The notes under the pieces were generated by a model. It did no database searches, was not told the origin of the DNA, and worked only from the letters and a program-made list of their open reading frames with translations. 64,000 bases of DNA from Tubulanus polymorphus (taxonomy: Eukaryota; Nemertea; Palaeonemertea; Tubulaniformes; Tubulanidae), in contig NC_134033.1 of NCBI RefSeq assembly GCF_964204645.1, positions 14,758,155 through 14,822,154 of the forward strand, given 5' to 3'. The position numbers and the translations under genes were made by a program. Each line of letters begins with the position of its first letter. Positions within the stretch are counted from its first letter, which is position 1. This document shows positions 37,480 through 48,839 of the stretch, piece after piece.

Positions 37480-37690
37480 TTTACAGGCCAGGACTAGTTT
37501 AAATGTTGATAAAAGGAACTTGCAACATGAACAAATGAATTTGTTGTTGAAATTAAAGATCATTCCTATCATTGGAGACTATGTGTACGTATAACCCGCA
37601 AGAACGATTATAAATTGTTGTCGTATTTTGAACAACTGCTACCGTCTGGTATACAGATTATTCAGAATTTTGAGCTGGAGATTATTCAAC
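37480..37690 (+). repeat. Diverged direct repeat, copy 2
   Basis: Partner of the segment at 36,745-36,955, about 735 bp downstream in the same orientation. It carries the matching blocks GGAACTTGCAACATGAACAA, CATTCCTATCATTGGAGAC and TTGAGCTGGAGATTATT. Confidence 0.7.
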
Positions 37691-39277
37691 AAAAAATCAT
37701 CTGTTTCATACCATCAAGCTCAGATGACAATTTTTTCGTAACATTTGTCATTATAAAAATCCTCGCACTGTATAATGATAAAGTAGGCCCTATCTGTACG
37801 GGAAACAAGACACGGAAACCACACCTAAAGGGTGGTCGTCAATATAGAAATGGATTGGTGTTAGTCAAGGATGGTTCGATAGAACCACAGATTGATCTGC
37901 ATATCAATCAATAATAGATTTCTACGTGATGAAAATTACACTTTTGGCATTGTGTTAGGGTATGAAGGAAATATGTTCTTATTTACAAATATCGTGACGC
38001 CCTCTAAAAACCGTTACAATAATGCATGAGAACATTGATAACCGCTACGCCTTATCTAAGGGGTTCTGTATGAGTCGATGTGCACAACGTCATCAATATC
38101 GGCGTTTCAAAACAACTATAACAATAGTGAATTTTTACGTTTGCTTTATAATAAAATATATTTCATAACTCTTATTCTATATTTCATAAATTTTGATTAT
38201 CATTTTTGAGAAGATGAGCACTACCTACGTATTAGGCCTAGACTGGTTGCCAGTCAATTCAATTCAATTATCGATATTCAAATTCAAATTAACTTTGATT
38301 GGTTCGTTCCAAGGCACTACTACGTGTCGCTTTTAGGTTTTCTACATCATAACATATCAATGCTCAAATGTTATCCTCATCGGACAAGGAGTAGTAAATT
38401 CATGAAAATATCCGGGAAAAGTTACTGTATTCTACATTTTGGATATAGAAATGAATTAGGGTCCAACATTTACTTTCAGAATATGTATTTATAAGGCCTT
38501 ATGTTTATGGTCATTGGCGCCAGTTTTGTTCAAAGTTATCCTGTGATCCGAGACTAGTTATGAATTAAATAAAAAACCTATATAGAAGCTTGAAAACAAT
38601 TCATAGGAATTAAGTTACTGTTTAAACTCTCATGCAGAAAATCCTAGTGAATATCGTCGTTCTGACGACTTACCCTCAACAAACCAGGGCTTCATGAAAA
38701 TAAAATGAAAACGAATTTATTTTTCCGGCACGGTTGCGTGAAAATATTCAGCAGGATTATTTGAATGTTTAACACAACTCTGATGATTTATGCAAAAAAC
38801 TCACAAGCTGCTTATGTGAAAAAAAGTCAATTTACATGTACTCCATTGCATATACTGACTATTTTCTGCTTTTAGTCAATTGTTGTAAATCTCGAGCATC
38901 AACAAGACGATAAAAAAAATCTGAGGTAAGTGACAAAACTTAACCAGTAGCAGAAGCTGTGGTGACTCGGGAATGAACCAGGCCCTAAGCTACAATGGAG
39001 CGTACGTTTGCCCTGACAGGGTTTCGTGTGAAGGCAGTCACTGTCAAGATATCAGGTTCGATTGCCAGTGGGCCGAGTATGACTCGGAGAGTAAAACGAA
39101 AACAACGAAAAAGGTCAAATATTCTATTAAATTCCGTTTTGGGGGGAAATCTTTGTTTAAAACGGACTTTTCGTTTTGGCTTTCTGGCATCCTAATTTGC
39201 GTACTAATAATTAGGAGTTTCATGTTATGGAATTTTTCAGCCACCATTACATGCAATTCATCATTCACTTTCAGAAT

Positions 39278-39619
39278 ATGTACAAGACTCTGTTCATCGC
39301 ATTGGCTTTGTTTATGGTCATTGGAGCCATCGCCGCAGAAGGTAATTGCTTGCTCGATTCCGTTCACTTGTATATGATTCAGTACTAGTTCCAGCGGAAA
39401 ACCCGTTAACAGTCAAATTAAATTCAGAACTGCATACATGAACCGAGTCCAGTAGCTTGGTAAATGCACCCCTAAATATCTCAATTTATTGTTATCGCAG
39501 AAGTTAAGGTTGTAAAGAAGAGAGAGCATACTTGCATGTGTAATGGAAAGAGTGGAAAATACTCGATGAAAGGTGGATCAGGCTGTTGTAAAACGTTTGG
39601 CTATTGCTGTCCTAACTAA
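39278..39619 (+). CDS. Small secreted six-cysteine basic peptide
   Basis: Exon 1 (39,278-39,341) starts 3 bp after an acceptor (TCACTTTCAG) and encodes MYKTLFIALALFMVIGAIAA plus one residue, ending in phase 1 at GTAATT. Exon 2 (39,501-39,619) follows TTATCGCAG. The precursor is about 60 residues. After the signal peptide comes a basic stretch (EVKVVKKREH), a possible processing region, then six cysteines in the pattern C-x-C-x14-CC-x5-CC ending GYCCPN. The CC...YCCP ending recalls half of a granulin/epithelin module, but the spacing differs. An antimicrobial or signalling peptide is possible. The leader intron, phase-1 signal exon and AATAAA at 39,626 make this a well-supported gene of unknown function. 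Confidence 0.8.
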
Positions 39620-39625
39620 TTTCGA

Positions 39626-39631
39626 AATAAA
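39626..39631 (+). terminator. Poly(A) signal of six-cysteine peptide gene
   Basis: AATAAA 7 bp after the stop codon. Confidence 0.6.
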
Positions 39632-39639
39632 AAATTCCT

Positions 39640-41310
39640 GATCATCAAACAATTGACTGTCGTGTTTCAATGATAACCGGCGGTAAGATTAGTAATGACA
39701 CCAGCCAAGCAGTCGTACTTCACCAATTGTCTGGAAAGGGTCGATCGACTTCTGAAGGTTTGGGCCCAGACTGCAGATGATACCTTTGCATAAATTTCGG
39801 CAAGCGGAAGAAGACACCGATTCGTGTTCAATAAAACAAACATAAAAATCCGTACATTTTTCGCAATTCATTATCAGTAATTTATTCGTAATAATATCGA
39901 CATATACACGCAATGAATGCACACACAAAACATCCAAATCACAATCAGGCAATTGCATACGTACATTCCAACATCGGTTCTACACTAACGAGGCCTAAAC
40001 GACGAAACACAATAGAGTCACCTTACATAAGAGGCGTGGAATCATCTTTAGTATGAAATTGTGTTCAACTGTAGAATAATCGACTAAAATAGACGATTCC
40101 CGGTTGTCCAACGATATACAGTAAAGCCCCATTAAGTTGGATCGTTTTGGAGCCGGGATTTTTGTCCGACATACTAAGTGAAAATCCGACTTAACATCGC
40201 GAGTAAAGGAAATGGCCCAAACAATCTACTGATACGACCCGTGTTGAAATACGACTTAATAAACAATCCTACTCAAGCGGACTTGACTGTATAAGCATAA
40301 CGTTATCCCGAGGCGCTAGCTTTGTATGTTCTCATACGACTGCGCTACCTACATGAGGTTCGAGTCACAGCATATCGACAGTTTTCTACTCCGTCTAAAT
40401 GATGCTGGACATTCTTTGCTTTGTTATCAACAGAACTAATTTCTAAAACTACTGTATTCATATATTAAACTTAAACTTGCATTGCGATCATAACCAATAT
40501 CAAAACACCTACTTATTCATTGTTAAACTTGATTTTTATGTATCGATCAAATGATTAAATGATTTCTTTGGTGTTACTTAAAAATGCATAACCTGCCGGA
40601 GCGACAAGTTCAGTAGATATTAAGTACAAGTGAGGTACCTTCACTGCCTAACTGGGATCACTCACTTACTGAATGATAATTATGAAAATTCCGCCGAATA
40701 AAAAAATATTGCATCATTTCATTAGATAAAAACTTCTAAAACATTTCACGAAGATATAATCATAAATACCAGCAAAGCCGAATCGATGCATATCGGAAAA
40801 AACAATCGTACAATCAAAAGCATTATTTTTCGTTAATTTATAAGATGATAATCATATTTACAAAAAAAACTCATTAAATATAAATCCACGATAGAGACAC
40901 GAGTTCAGTTAAAATTCATTGATTGAATCGTCAACCTTGCACAAGTCTGATCTCAATGAGAAGGCAATATCGGTGTACAGCCATGGACATGTGCGACACA
41001 AATTTGCTTGAAAAATCTTCATTTTCGAAATGAGTCCGAAATGATGGCTTCAGATTGCGTAGCTGCCAAAGAAACCACCCGGTTAAAAACATATTGACTA
41101 TGAAATTAAAACTTGGCTTCAAAATCGCGTCATTGTAAATCAATTCAATCATTATTAGGGTAGGCTACATTTCAATTTCAGATACATAGTTCGAAATTTC
41201 TTCTTTTTCTCGGAGAACAATTTCTTTTAGTAGATCTGCCCACATCCCGATTGAGTTAAAGTTTAAAATGTCGAGCGACGACCACCGGTCTCCGTCGACA
41301 ACCGTGATCA
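39640..41310. other. Intergenic interval
   Basis: No coding region is supported. It contains a pogo-like element, listed separately, and probably the 3' UTR of the cyclin gene at its right end. Confidence 0.45.
40119..40288. mobile_element. pogo/Tigger-like non-autonomous element
   Basis: The left end CAGTAAAGCCCCATTAAGTT and the reverse complement of the right end (CAGTCAAGTCCGCTTGAGTA) are imperfect inverted repeats starting with CAGT. The element is flanked on both sides by TA, the target duplication of the Tc1/mariner/pogo group. The interior (GTCCGACATACTAAGTG, CCGACTTAA) resembles known Tigger-type ends from memory. Confidence 0.65.
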
Positions 41311-44300
41311 TCAGTCCGATTGTTGCACGTCGAAATCCGATTCGGGCACGGCCGGCGTTTTAGCCACTTCGAAAAACACCCTGAAACGAGAAACAAACCG
41401 ACGATAAATAATAACCGGCCGACGTTGAAAATTCATGTAAAGGTTTTCAACATCTAACAGGCTTTCGGTGACCATTGTTGAAACATTAATGTAGTAGTAG
41501 TAGTGCGTTGAAGATGGCATCAACTAATGACTAATTTAGGACGCAATCAAAACGTGGTAATACACTTCAAGCAGGGTTCATAGTCTCCATGACCCATCCT
41601 CCCTCTGCAGGGACTCGAACCTGATGGCATCGCTACACTCAGCCACGGCACGAACCCCTGCATCAGTAGACCAGGTGCGCAGGTACATGCGGGGGAGGAT
41701 GCCATGACCAGTCTCATTCCACGACTTTCAAGCACCTTTTTGACCCCAATTCAATGACCCGATTCGTCGATCAAATAGACAATAATAGTTCTTTATTAAC
41801 TGACTTCGACTATTAAATGGGTTAACGGTAAAAATCCCCCTACTTGGTGGAAGTGACTTCTACCACGGAACCTTGTTATAACAACCTCAGATACACGTAC
41901 ATGTATACGAATCTAAAAATTTGTCCAAAACCGGAAAATTTCAATCATTTCATACCAGATATAACGAACTATCAGTTATGACTAACATATCTCTCGGATT
42001 GGCCATAACCGGGTGGCCACTTCCTAGCCTTTTACAAATCCCCTGAGTTGAAAATGGGCGTATCAAAGATTTCACCCGGTCCTGGCAGTGCGGTTGTCTC
42101 CAGAGAGATCTCACTCTACCACCCTAGTGTAGCCATCAGATGCTAAGGTTCCCGGTGAAATTTTAAAGTTATGCGTGCGCATTTTATCTCACTTACTTAT
42201 GAGAGTATTTCGTCTTGATTGTTTGCACGTTTTTGAACGGCGGGACGGCTAGCATTCGATTGAGTTTTTTCGCGAGTGGCATCAGTTGCCGTTCCGTGAA
42301 ACCGGTGTAAAACACGAGCGTCTGTGACTGAAAATAGAACGACGACGGAACATCCGTTTTAGAAAATTGCTCGTCGAAGATTCGAGTCGAAACATTAACA
42401 CTGGCAGTTTTACTTCAATTGTGGTTTACCAAATATATTCGTCAACAGAATTAGTGATGTATCTCAGAAAAACTGAAATACGCGTGCTTTCATTTTTTTA
42501 CAAGCATTATGTAGACTTTTAAGTTCCTGACTGGTAGATCTTCGTTTCTGTTCATAACCTTCCTTAGTAACATCTATATTTCTTAACTACTGGGCAGAGT
42601 TTTATAGACTGGTATCATCTTTAACCCGGGGCTGACTCAATTGAAAATCAATTGAGTTAGCCCCCGGGTTAGACATAATACCAGTCTAAAAAGCTCCAGG
42701 GGGCCAGTTCCATAATGAGGGCTTAGACTTAAGACCAGTCTAAGACCAACTTAGTTCTATAACCGATCAAACAACTTAAGTTCAGGCTTAAGATTTAAGA
42801 CCACTTTTGGTCTTAAGTCTTCACTATGGAACCGGCCCCTGATTATTAGGTTTCTTTCTCTGATGATGAAGTTTGTCAACGTTTTTTCATTCATCCCTGT
42901 TCCGAGGAAAACTATGACTCTACTCAGGATGATTTGAAATTAACATACACCGGTAAATCCGATCTATAGAACTGATTGTCCTAATTCGTAAAACATCATT
43001 TTACGCTTGCATTAGTCACATCGGTGACATATCATAATAAATTGAAAACAATCCGAGTGCAGGTTCTACTCACCCAGGCTCCTGATTTCTTCATTTTGAA
43101 AGCGAGCAGCAAACAAGCGGCCGCCAGTTCCGAGTCGGTGTAAATCAGGTAGTTATAATCCATCTGAGAATATTCGAGAATGTACCGAGCCATCGTTAAC
43201 AGTTCCATCGACGATTTACAACACTGGAAAAAATTGTTTTTTAAAGATTTGATGCAACTAGCTAGAGAAGCAAACTTTGGAATAATTGGAACTTTAGTAC
43301 TTCGATGCACTTGCTATTACTGTTTGTATTGAAGGTTTTGAGATTTTTCAGAAAAGGAAAATATTTCATAAGCCAGGGTTCTTACAGGTTTCCCAATTAC
43401 ATTTTCAATAGTTTTTCCATACTCAGATTATAAACTTCCTATGCCCCTAAGTTATACATTGCCAAACTAGAACAGGCAATTGTCAATCAAAGCAAATAAG
43501 TACCAATTATCAGTACCATCGACGAAGGTGTTTCCCATGGAAACGTCCTGGGGATATGAGAAAAACATCTCAAATTCCTTGTCTCTTCCCTGATCTGTGA
43601 AAACCCTGGTGTCGGACAAGTTAAACGTACCTTCGAGAAACGCCGCAAGAATCTGTACGACGAAGGAAGCCCGATGTCGAAACACATCGTGCGTAAAATG
43701 TGCTGTTCCATGCGTATGATCTGTTCACGGTTGTACGCGTCGTCGCATATATACAGAAAATCATCGAGCAACGGCGGACACCTTTCCTGAAATCGGTAGC
43801 GAAAAAACAATCATATTTCATCGACCACAAATCATTGAGAGAAGTAACGCACTCCCCGAGATGACCCCCCCGAAACATTTAGAAATCAACGGCACAATAG
43901 TCCTCTTATCAACTTCAATAACCATCATTTCTTAAAAAACAATATTCCAAGTATATATCTGAAGCCTGCATACCTCAAGACATTTTTAATTGAAAATGAA
44001 CTACAAACACCAGACATTAGACATTTTATCAGCACACTTTCTAAAACTGATCATCCACACTGTGTTCAGAACTTTACTGGAGATATTTTTAATTGAAAAT
44101 GAACGACAAACACCAGACATTAGACATTTATTTTTATCAGCACACTTTCAAAAACTGATCTCTTCACTTCACATGTGTCCAGGACTTCAGTCAAGAAACT
44201 TTCAATAGAAAATTAACTACTAACACATTAGACATTTTATCAGCTCACTTCCGAAAACTGATCGTTCAAATTTTGCATGCGTTCACGACTTCAATCGCCT

Positions 44301-47300
44301 GAGACAATCTTTATCGATAATGAACTACTCACACCAGACATTGATTCAGAAATCAGCAAAACAGATCAATCTTAAATTATACTAGCGCCCAAATTACTGA
44401 CGCGCCATTGCTACACTCAGATAAGGGGTGATATCGAGGAACTTACGTCGAATTTACACGAGATAAACAAAGCGGCCGTCGCGACCAGTTGCAGTTTCTC
44501 ACGTCTGACGACGACCTTCGATAAATACAGATCGAACAGACGGATCGCCAGATACAACGTCTCGTGGTTCAACTCGAAGTTCTCTTGTATTTCGACGAGC
44601 CAATCGACGACGATCGCGCGCATCTGAATCGTGATCTCGGTTTGTCGTTCTAAATACGGCGACACCATGAACTTCATCTGAAAATGTAGTTTGAGGAAAA
44701 ATTCTAAACTTGATGAATCACTAAACAAGTTTTCCCTAAGTGAATCTGCAGCAGGTTAATGGAGAAATTCCCAGAATCTGCAGCAGGGGAATGGAGAAAT
44801 TCCCAGAGTGAATCTGCTGCAGGGGAATAGAGAAATTCCTAGAATCTGCAGCAGGGGAATGGAGGAATTCCCTGAGTGAATCTGCTGCAGGTGAATGGAG
44901 AAATTCCCACAGTGAATCAACTGCAGGTGAATGGAGAAATTCCCCAAGTGAATCTACTGCTGGGGAATGGAGAAATTCCCCGAGTGAATCTGCTGCAGGT
45001 GAATGGAGAAATTCCCCGTGTGAATCAACTGCAGGTGAATGGAGAAATTCCCCAAGTGAATCTACTGCTGGGGAATGGAGAAATTCCCCGAGTGAATCCG
45101 CTGCAGGCGAATGGAGAAATTCCCCAAGTGAATCTGCAGCAGGGGAATGGAGAAATTCCCCGAGTGAATCTGCCGCAGGCGAATGGAGGAATTCCCCAAG
45201 TGAATCTGCAGCAGGGGAATGGAGAAATTCCCCGAGTGAATCTGCCGCAGGCGAATGGAGGGATTCCCCGAGTGAATCTGCAGCAGGGGAATGGAGAAAT
45301 TCCCCGAGTGAATCTGCCGCAGGCGAATGGAGGAATTCCCCAAGTGAATCTGCAGCAGGGGAATGGAGAAATTCCCCAAGTGAATCTGCTGCAGGGGAAT
45401 GGAGAAATTCCCAGAGTGGATCTGCTACAGGTGAATGGAGAGATTCCCAGAGTGAATCTGCTGCAGGTGAATGGAGAGATTCCATGAGTGAATCTGCTGC
45501 AGGTGAATGGAGGAATTTCCTGAGTAAATCTGCTGCAGGGGAATGGAGTGAATCCTGATTTTCTGTGATCTGTACGAACCCTGTATCCATCATCCACTCA
45601 CCTCTCTTTCTTTGTAATATTCAAATATATCGTAAGCGTACTCTCCTACATGGAATAAATCCGACATATTCTCTTTGTCCACGTCGACAATTCCCTAAAA
45701 AAGAAGCAAAATACTGCAGATAACTTAACGCCCGGAGGACCTGACACACTTCAGCGCAACCTCTGATCAGTAACACTCCATAATTTTCAATAATTAGAAG
45801 CCTACCATTTTGTTTTTGTATTGTTCTAGGCTGGATTTTGTATCGTCGCTGTTCTCATTAGTTTTCACATCCTTTTCATTTTCTGACCTAAAAGGCGAAA
45901 ATCAAATCAACATCATTGAAAAGTTAAAACGACTATTTTTAGCCCGATTTCGCACACTTGTGTATACTTTAACTAAACTAAACTAAATATGAATAAGTAA
46001 GCCCCAGGTTAAAGGTTAAATACCAGTCTATACAACTGGCGCCAGTGTTGCTCTTAAAAAAGTTTTTAGGCTTTTATGATTTTTTCAACTTAAACACAGG
46101 GACTAACTGAATTGAATTCGAATAAGTTAGCCCCGGGTTAAAGTTAAAAGTAAAGCACCAGGCTTGGTTTCATAGATGTGGAAGAAAAATAGTCCCTGGG
46201 AACATTTTAAAATTTGTCTGTTATAACCATGGTTTCTCATTGTAACTATGGTGGTTGTCACCCAGATTGAGGATTTACCCCTAGGGATAACTTTGATACT
46301 CGGTCTATGAATCCAGGATCCAGTTCCACAGTAGTGAGTTTTGAGTTGAAGTTAGTTCATTTTCAATTAGTTAACTAGTCAGCCCCGGGTTAAAACACCA
46401 GTCTATAGAAATGGGCCCAGGGTTGTTGGATGATTTCCAACAAGTCAAGGGCTCGAAGAATTCACTCACTCGATATTTTTAACGGGTGAATTTTCACAGC
46501 TATTCGGCGCTTGTATGACGTGCGCGAGCGTATCGGTGAACTGTTCACACGTGTAATAACTATCCTCCTGAGACGACTTCGACTCCTGCGAACTCTGACT
46601 AGACGACTCTTGAGACGACTGCGACGAACTCCTCTGCGACAAACTGATCTCGTTATTTTCATCTTTGTTTTCGACTTGATTTCGCGACGCGGATTTCGTC
46701 GTTTTTTTCGTCGCCGTCTTCCGCGATGCTTTCAGCGTCGTTTTTTTAGCGGGCGCCGTCGCGTTGTTGCGCGATAGTTTATTCTCCCTCTAGAAGTAGA
46801 CGAAAATCGACAGAAAAATGAATTCGAGTTTATGAGTTTAGAGTCACCGTTCAAATACAGGGTCGGTGGCCACTTTTATTCTAATTGCTTTTTTCACTAA
46901 GAATTCAATCAATTAACACGTAGTCAAATACTTAAGACATAAATGGAAACTGTTGGATTATACACACAAAATTAGCAATCTCAAATTTCTCCGAGTGATT
47001 TCCAGGTAAGTGGCCACCCAGAAATACGTTCTTAAAACGCTGCTTGTAGTAGTCGAACCGCACTTAAGCACTTTTTTCTGAATCCAGAATTCGAAGACAA
47101 TTTCCAGGAATACAACAGACTTTTATTTTACTTGCTTGGTAGTAGGCCCAGTGGAATTTGCACATTAGAGAAATTAGACAGCAATTATACCAGTCAGTAG
47201 AAATTTCCTTTGATATTGAGTTAAAAAAGTACTTTTCAGCAATATCGAGATTTCACCGCAATAGTAACACTAATCTGTAAGCCTGTTTTTCCGAAAGTTA

Positions 47301-47704
47301 AAAAGTAAGCACTTCGCTCTATTCGCGACAATAAACCGCGTTAAAAGCAAATTTCTTACATTCGTAATATCTCCGAGCATTGATCGTTTGTTCGGTTGTT
47401 TGTTAGGAGGCGATCTGTCGGCCGGACGCTTCTTATCAATGCCCAAGAACGCCTTCAAACCTTGACCTATAAAATAAAAAAAGAAATTCAAACCTTACAG
47501 TTTTGTAGTAGATTCAATTCAAACATAACAATTTTTGCTGCACTCTACTAAACGAACCAGCTAAAAATTAAAAAAACTAATCTAAGACTAACAAATTCTA
47601 AATCTAAATTTTCTAACAAATTTACCTTTCAAGTTCATCAAACTGTTTTCATTTTTCATCTGTTTCAAGGCGAGGGCTGCAGCAGCTTTCCTCGTAGTCG
47701 TCAT
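41311..47704 (-). CDS. CCNB3: Cyclin B3
   Basis: Ten exons join in frame: 47,704-47,626; 47,466-47,360; 46,789-46,470; 45,887-45,806; 45,694-45,602; 44,677-44,447; 43,786-43,631; 43,223-43,074; 42,327-42,197; 41,380-41,311, giving about 472 residues. The N-terminus is basic and contains a perfect destruction box RSMLGDITN (exon 2), then a Lys/Ser/Gln-rich linker. The start of the cyclin box carries a KEN motif in DVDKENMSDLFHVGEYAYDI. The cyclin signature MRAIVVDWLVEIQENFELNH lies in exon 6, and ERCPPLLDDFLYICDDAY and YRFLRRFSK in exon 7 are typical of B3-type cyclins. The protein should activate a Cdk in mitosis or meiosis and be destroyed by APC/C. All residues I would expect are present. 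The intron between exons 5 and 6 holds a 36-bp minisatellite. Confidence 0.93.
41596..41693 (-). mobile_element. tRNA-derived SINE copy
   Basis: Nearly identical to the left arm at 15,855 (shared blocks CATCCTCCCTCTGCAGG, GGCACGAACCCCTGCATC and GCGCAGGTACATGCG). Read on the minus strand it has a B-box GGTTCGAGTCCCTGC and an A-box-like TGGCTGAGTGT. It lies within the last intron of the cyclin gene (between 41,380 and 42,197). Confidence 0.7.
42605..42688. mobile_element. Hairpin-type MITE remnant
   Basis: An 84-bp near-palindrome: TAGACTGGTAT, AACCCGGGGCTGACTCAATT, a short centre, then AATTGAGTTAGCCCCCGGGTT and ATACCAGTCTA. It lies in a cyclin B3 intron. Partial relatives (CCCCGGGTTAAA, ACCAGTCTAT) occur near 46,000-46,430. 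Confidence 0.7.
42698..42840. mobile_element. Small TIR element, GGGGCCGGTTCCATAGT family
   Basis: The left end GGGGGCCAGTTCCATAATGA with CTTAGACTTAAGACCAG is mirrored by the right end CTTAAGTCTTCACTATGGAA and CCGGCCCC. Size is about 143 bp, in a cyclin B3 intron. A second copy lies at 57,760-57,907. Confidence 0.75.
44752..45548. repeat. 36-bp minisatellite, about 22 copies, intronic
   Basis: The unit, for example GTGAATCTGCTGCAGGGGAA plus TGGAGAAATTCCCCGA, is repeated about 22 times with point variants. Because 36 is a multiple of three, several frames on both strands stay open and mimic 12-residue repeat proteins. Splice-phase continuity of the cyclin exons on both sides shows that the array is intronic. 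Confidence 0.93.
46159..46317. mobile_element. TIR element, GGTTTCATAGA family, copy 1
   Basis: Shares nearly its whole length with 57,906-58,067, including TAGTCCCTGGGAACATTTT, CCATGGTTTCTCATT, CTATGGTGGTTGTCACCC and TTTACCCCTAGGGAT. The ends are inverted (GGTTTCATAGATGTGG versus the complement of CGGTCTATGAATCCAG). No coding capacity. Lies in a cyclin B3 intron. Confidence 0.8.
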
Positions 47705-48839
47705 TCTACAGCGATAAAACAAATCTAGGCTATATTAAAGCTGCTGAATTAAATTGCTTGAATTGAAATTTTTCACGATCCGCGGCGGGAGAGAAAGAGT
47801 AAAAAACTGTACAGCAGGTCTTTTTAAAGCCGGCAAAATTGGATTCAGATTTTTTAGAAAGCTGAGTTCCTCACCTGGTGATACTGGTTATCGTTTATCG
47901 AAATTTGTGATGTTAAAATTCGCTTTAAAAACCGTTTTAAACCCTTTAATATCCTAAAAATATTTCCTCGCTTTGTTTCTTTTAGCGATTCACAATTTCC
48001 GCCTTTCAAAGCTTTCTAAAAGTTGAGCTCATTGGCTGTACGGTTGGAACATTGGCCAATCACGGGCGATTTAACAAAATTCCATTGCGGACCAAATTCA
48101 AATTCATATTTCTTTATTGAAACCAATTTAGCCATCAATTCAATTCAAACCATTATTGATCCTACTAGTTTGTAACAAGGCCTGCTAGGGCTGCATCGGA
48201 ATGTGAACGGTCAAGTTATCAAAAAACAACGGTCAGTTTAAACTAGAAAGGAAAAAAGAATAGAAATGGGAGCAGCAGAAAGATTTCAGTCGTAGAGGAA
48301 AGGTGGCAGCACCATACAAATCAATGTTCGAAAACGAAACCTTCTCGAAAATATTATAACGTGTAATGATTAGAATTAAAGAAAAGCACAAAAACAAGCA
48401 TAATTTTTTAAAGATACAAAGTGAAATTCGAGGTACCATACTAAATTAATGTTTTTTTGTGGAATTCGGCTTTTACCTGTATAGCCTATACACACAGTGA
48501 GAGCGGCGGTTCATCCTCGTGCCTCTACGTATCTCATTGACTTGAAACTCAACGCTAGCTATGTTTGCCTTTTAGATTCGAAGTTAAAATGTTTACAGCA
48601 GAATAAACATTTTACATTCACCGAAGCAAAAAAGTATTTAATTTGATATTGTTGTCAAGCTCCGATAGCTCCGGTGATTGGAAGCGTGGATGAATGCGGT
48701 GCAGAAGGTAATCATGCATGTTTTAAACACCATGGGAGGGTTTCAGGTATAAGAATATACTTCGATCCGGAAGAAAGGGGTTCATTGTGATTTTTCTGCC
48801 GTCAAATTGATAGCTACATTTGTCTGGACTGGAGGAGAC
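47705..48839. other. Intergenic interval between cyclin B3 and GPCR 1
   Basis: It presumably contains the cyclin promoter (minus strand) and the GPCR promoter (plus strand), as the two genes diverge. No clear TATA box or further gene. Confidence 0.4.

Larger units (their letters stand above)
36143..39270. other. Intergenic interval with an old segmental duplication
   Basis: No gene is supported. Two direct copies of a roughly 210-bp segment are listed separately. A plus-strand frame at 37,199-37,594 covers part of one copy and appears to be incidental. Confidence 0.45.

Noticed and set aside
37199-37594. 131-codon plus-strand frame in the intergenic duplication
   Set aside because: The paired copy at 36.7-37.0 kb does not keep the frame open, and composition is unremarkable.
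38973-39377. 134-codon frame overlapping the first exon of the six-cysteine peptide gene
   Set aside because: Different frame from the signal peptide. The exon defined by TCACTTTCAG and GTAATT gives a coherent secreted precursor.
44736-45593. Long repeat-protein frames on both strands (285, 203 and 190 codons)
   Set aside because: The 36-bp period keeps frames open by arithmetic. The interval is intronic to cyclin B3, shown by matching splice phases on both sides.
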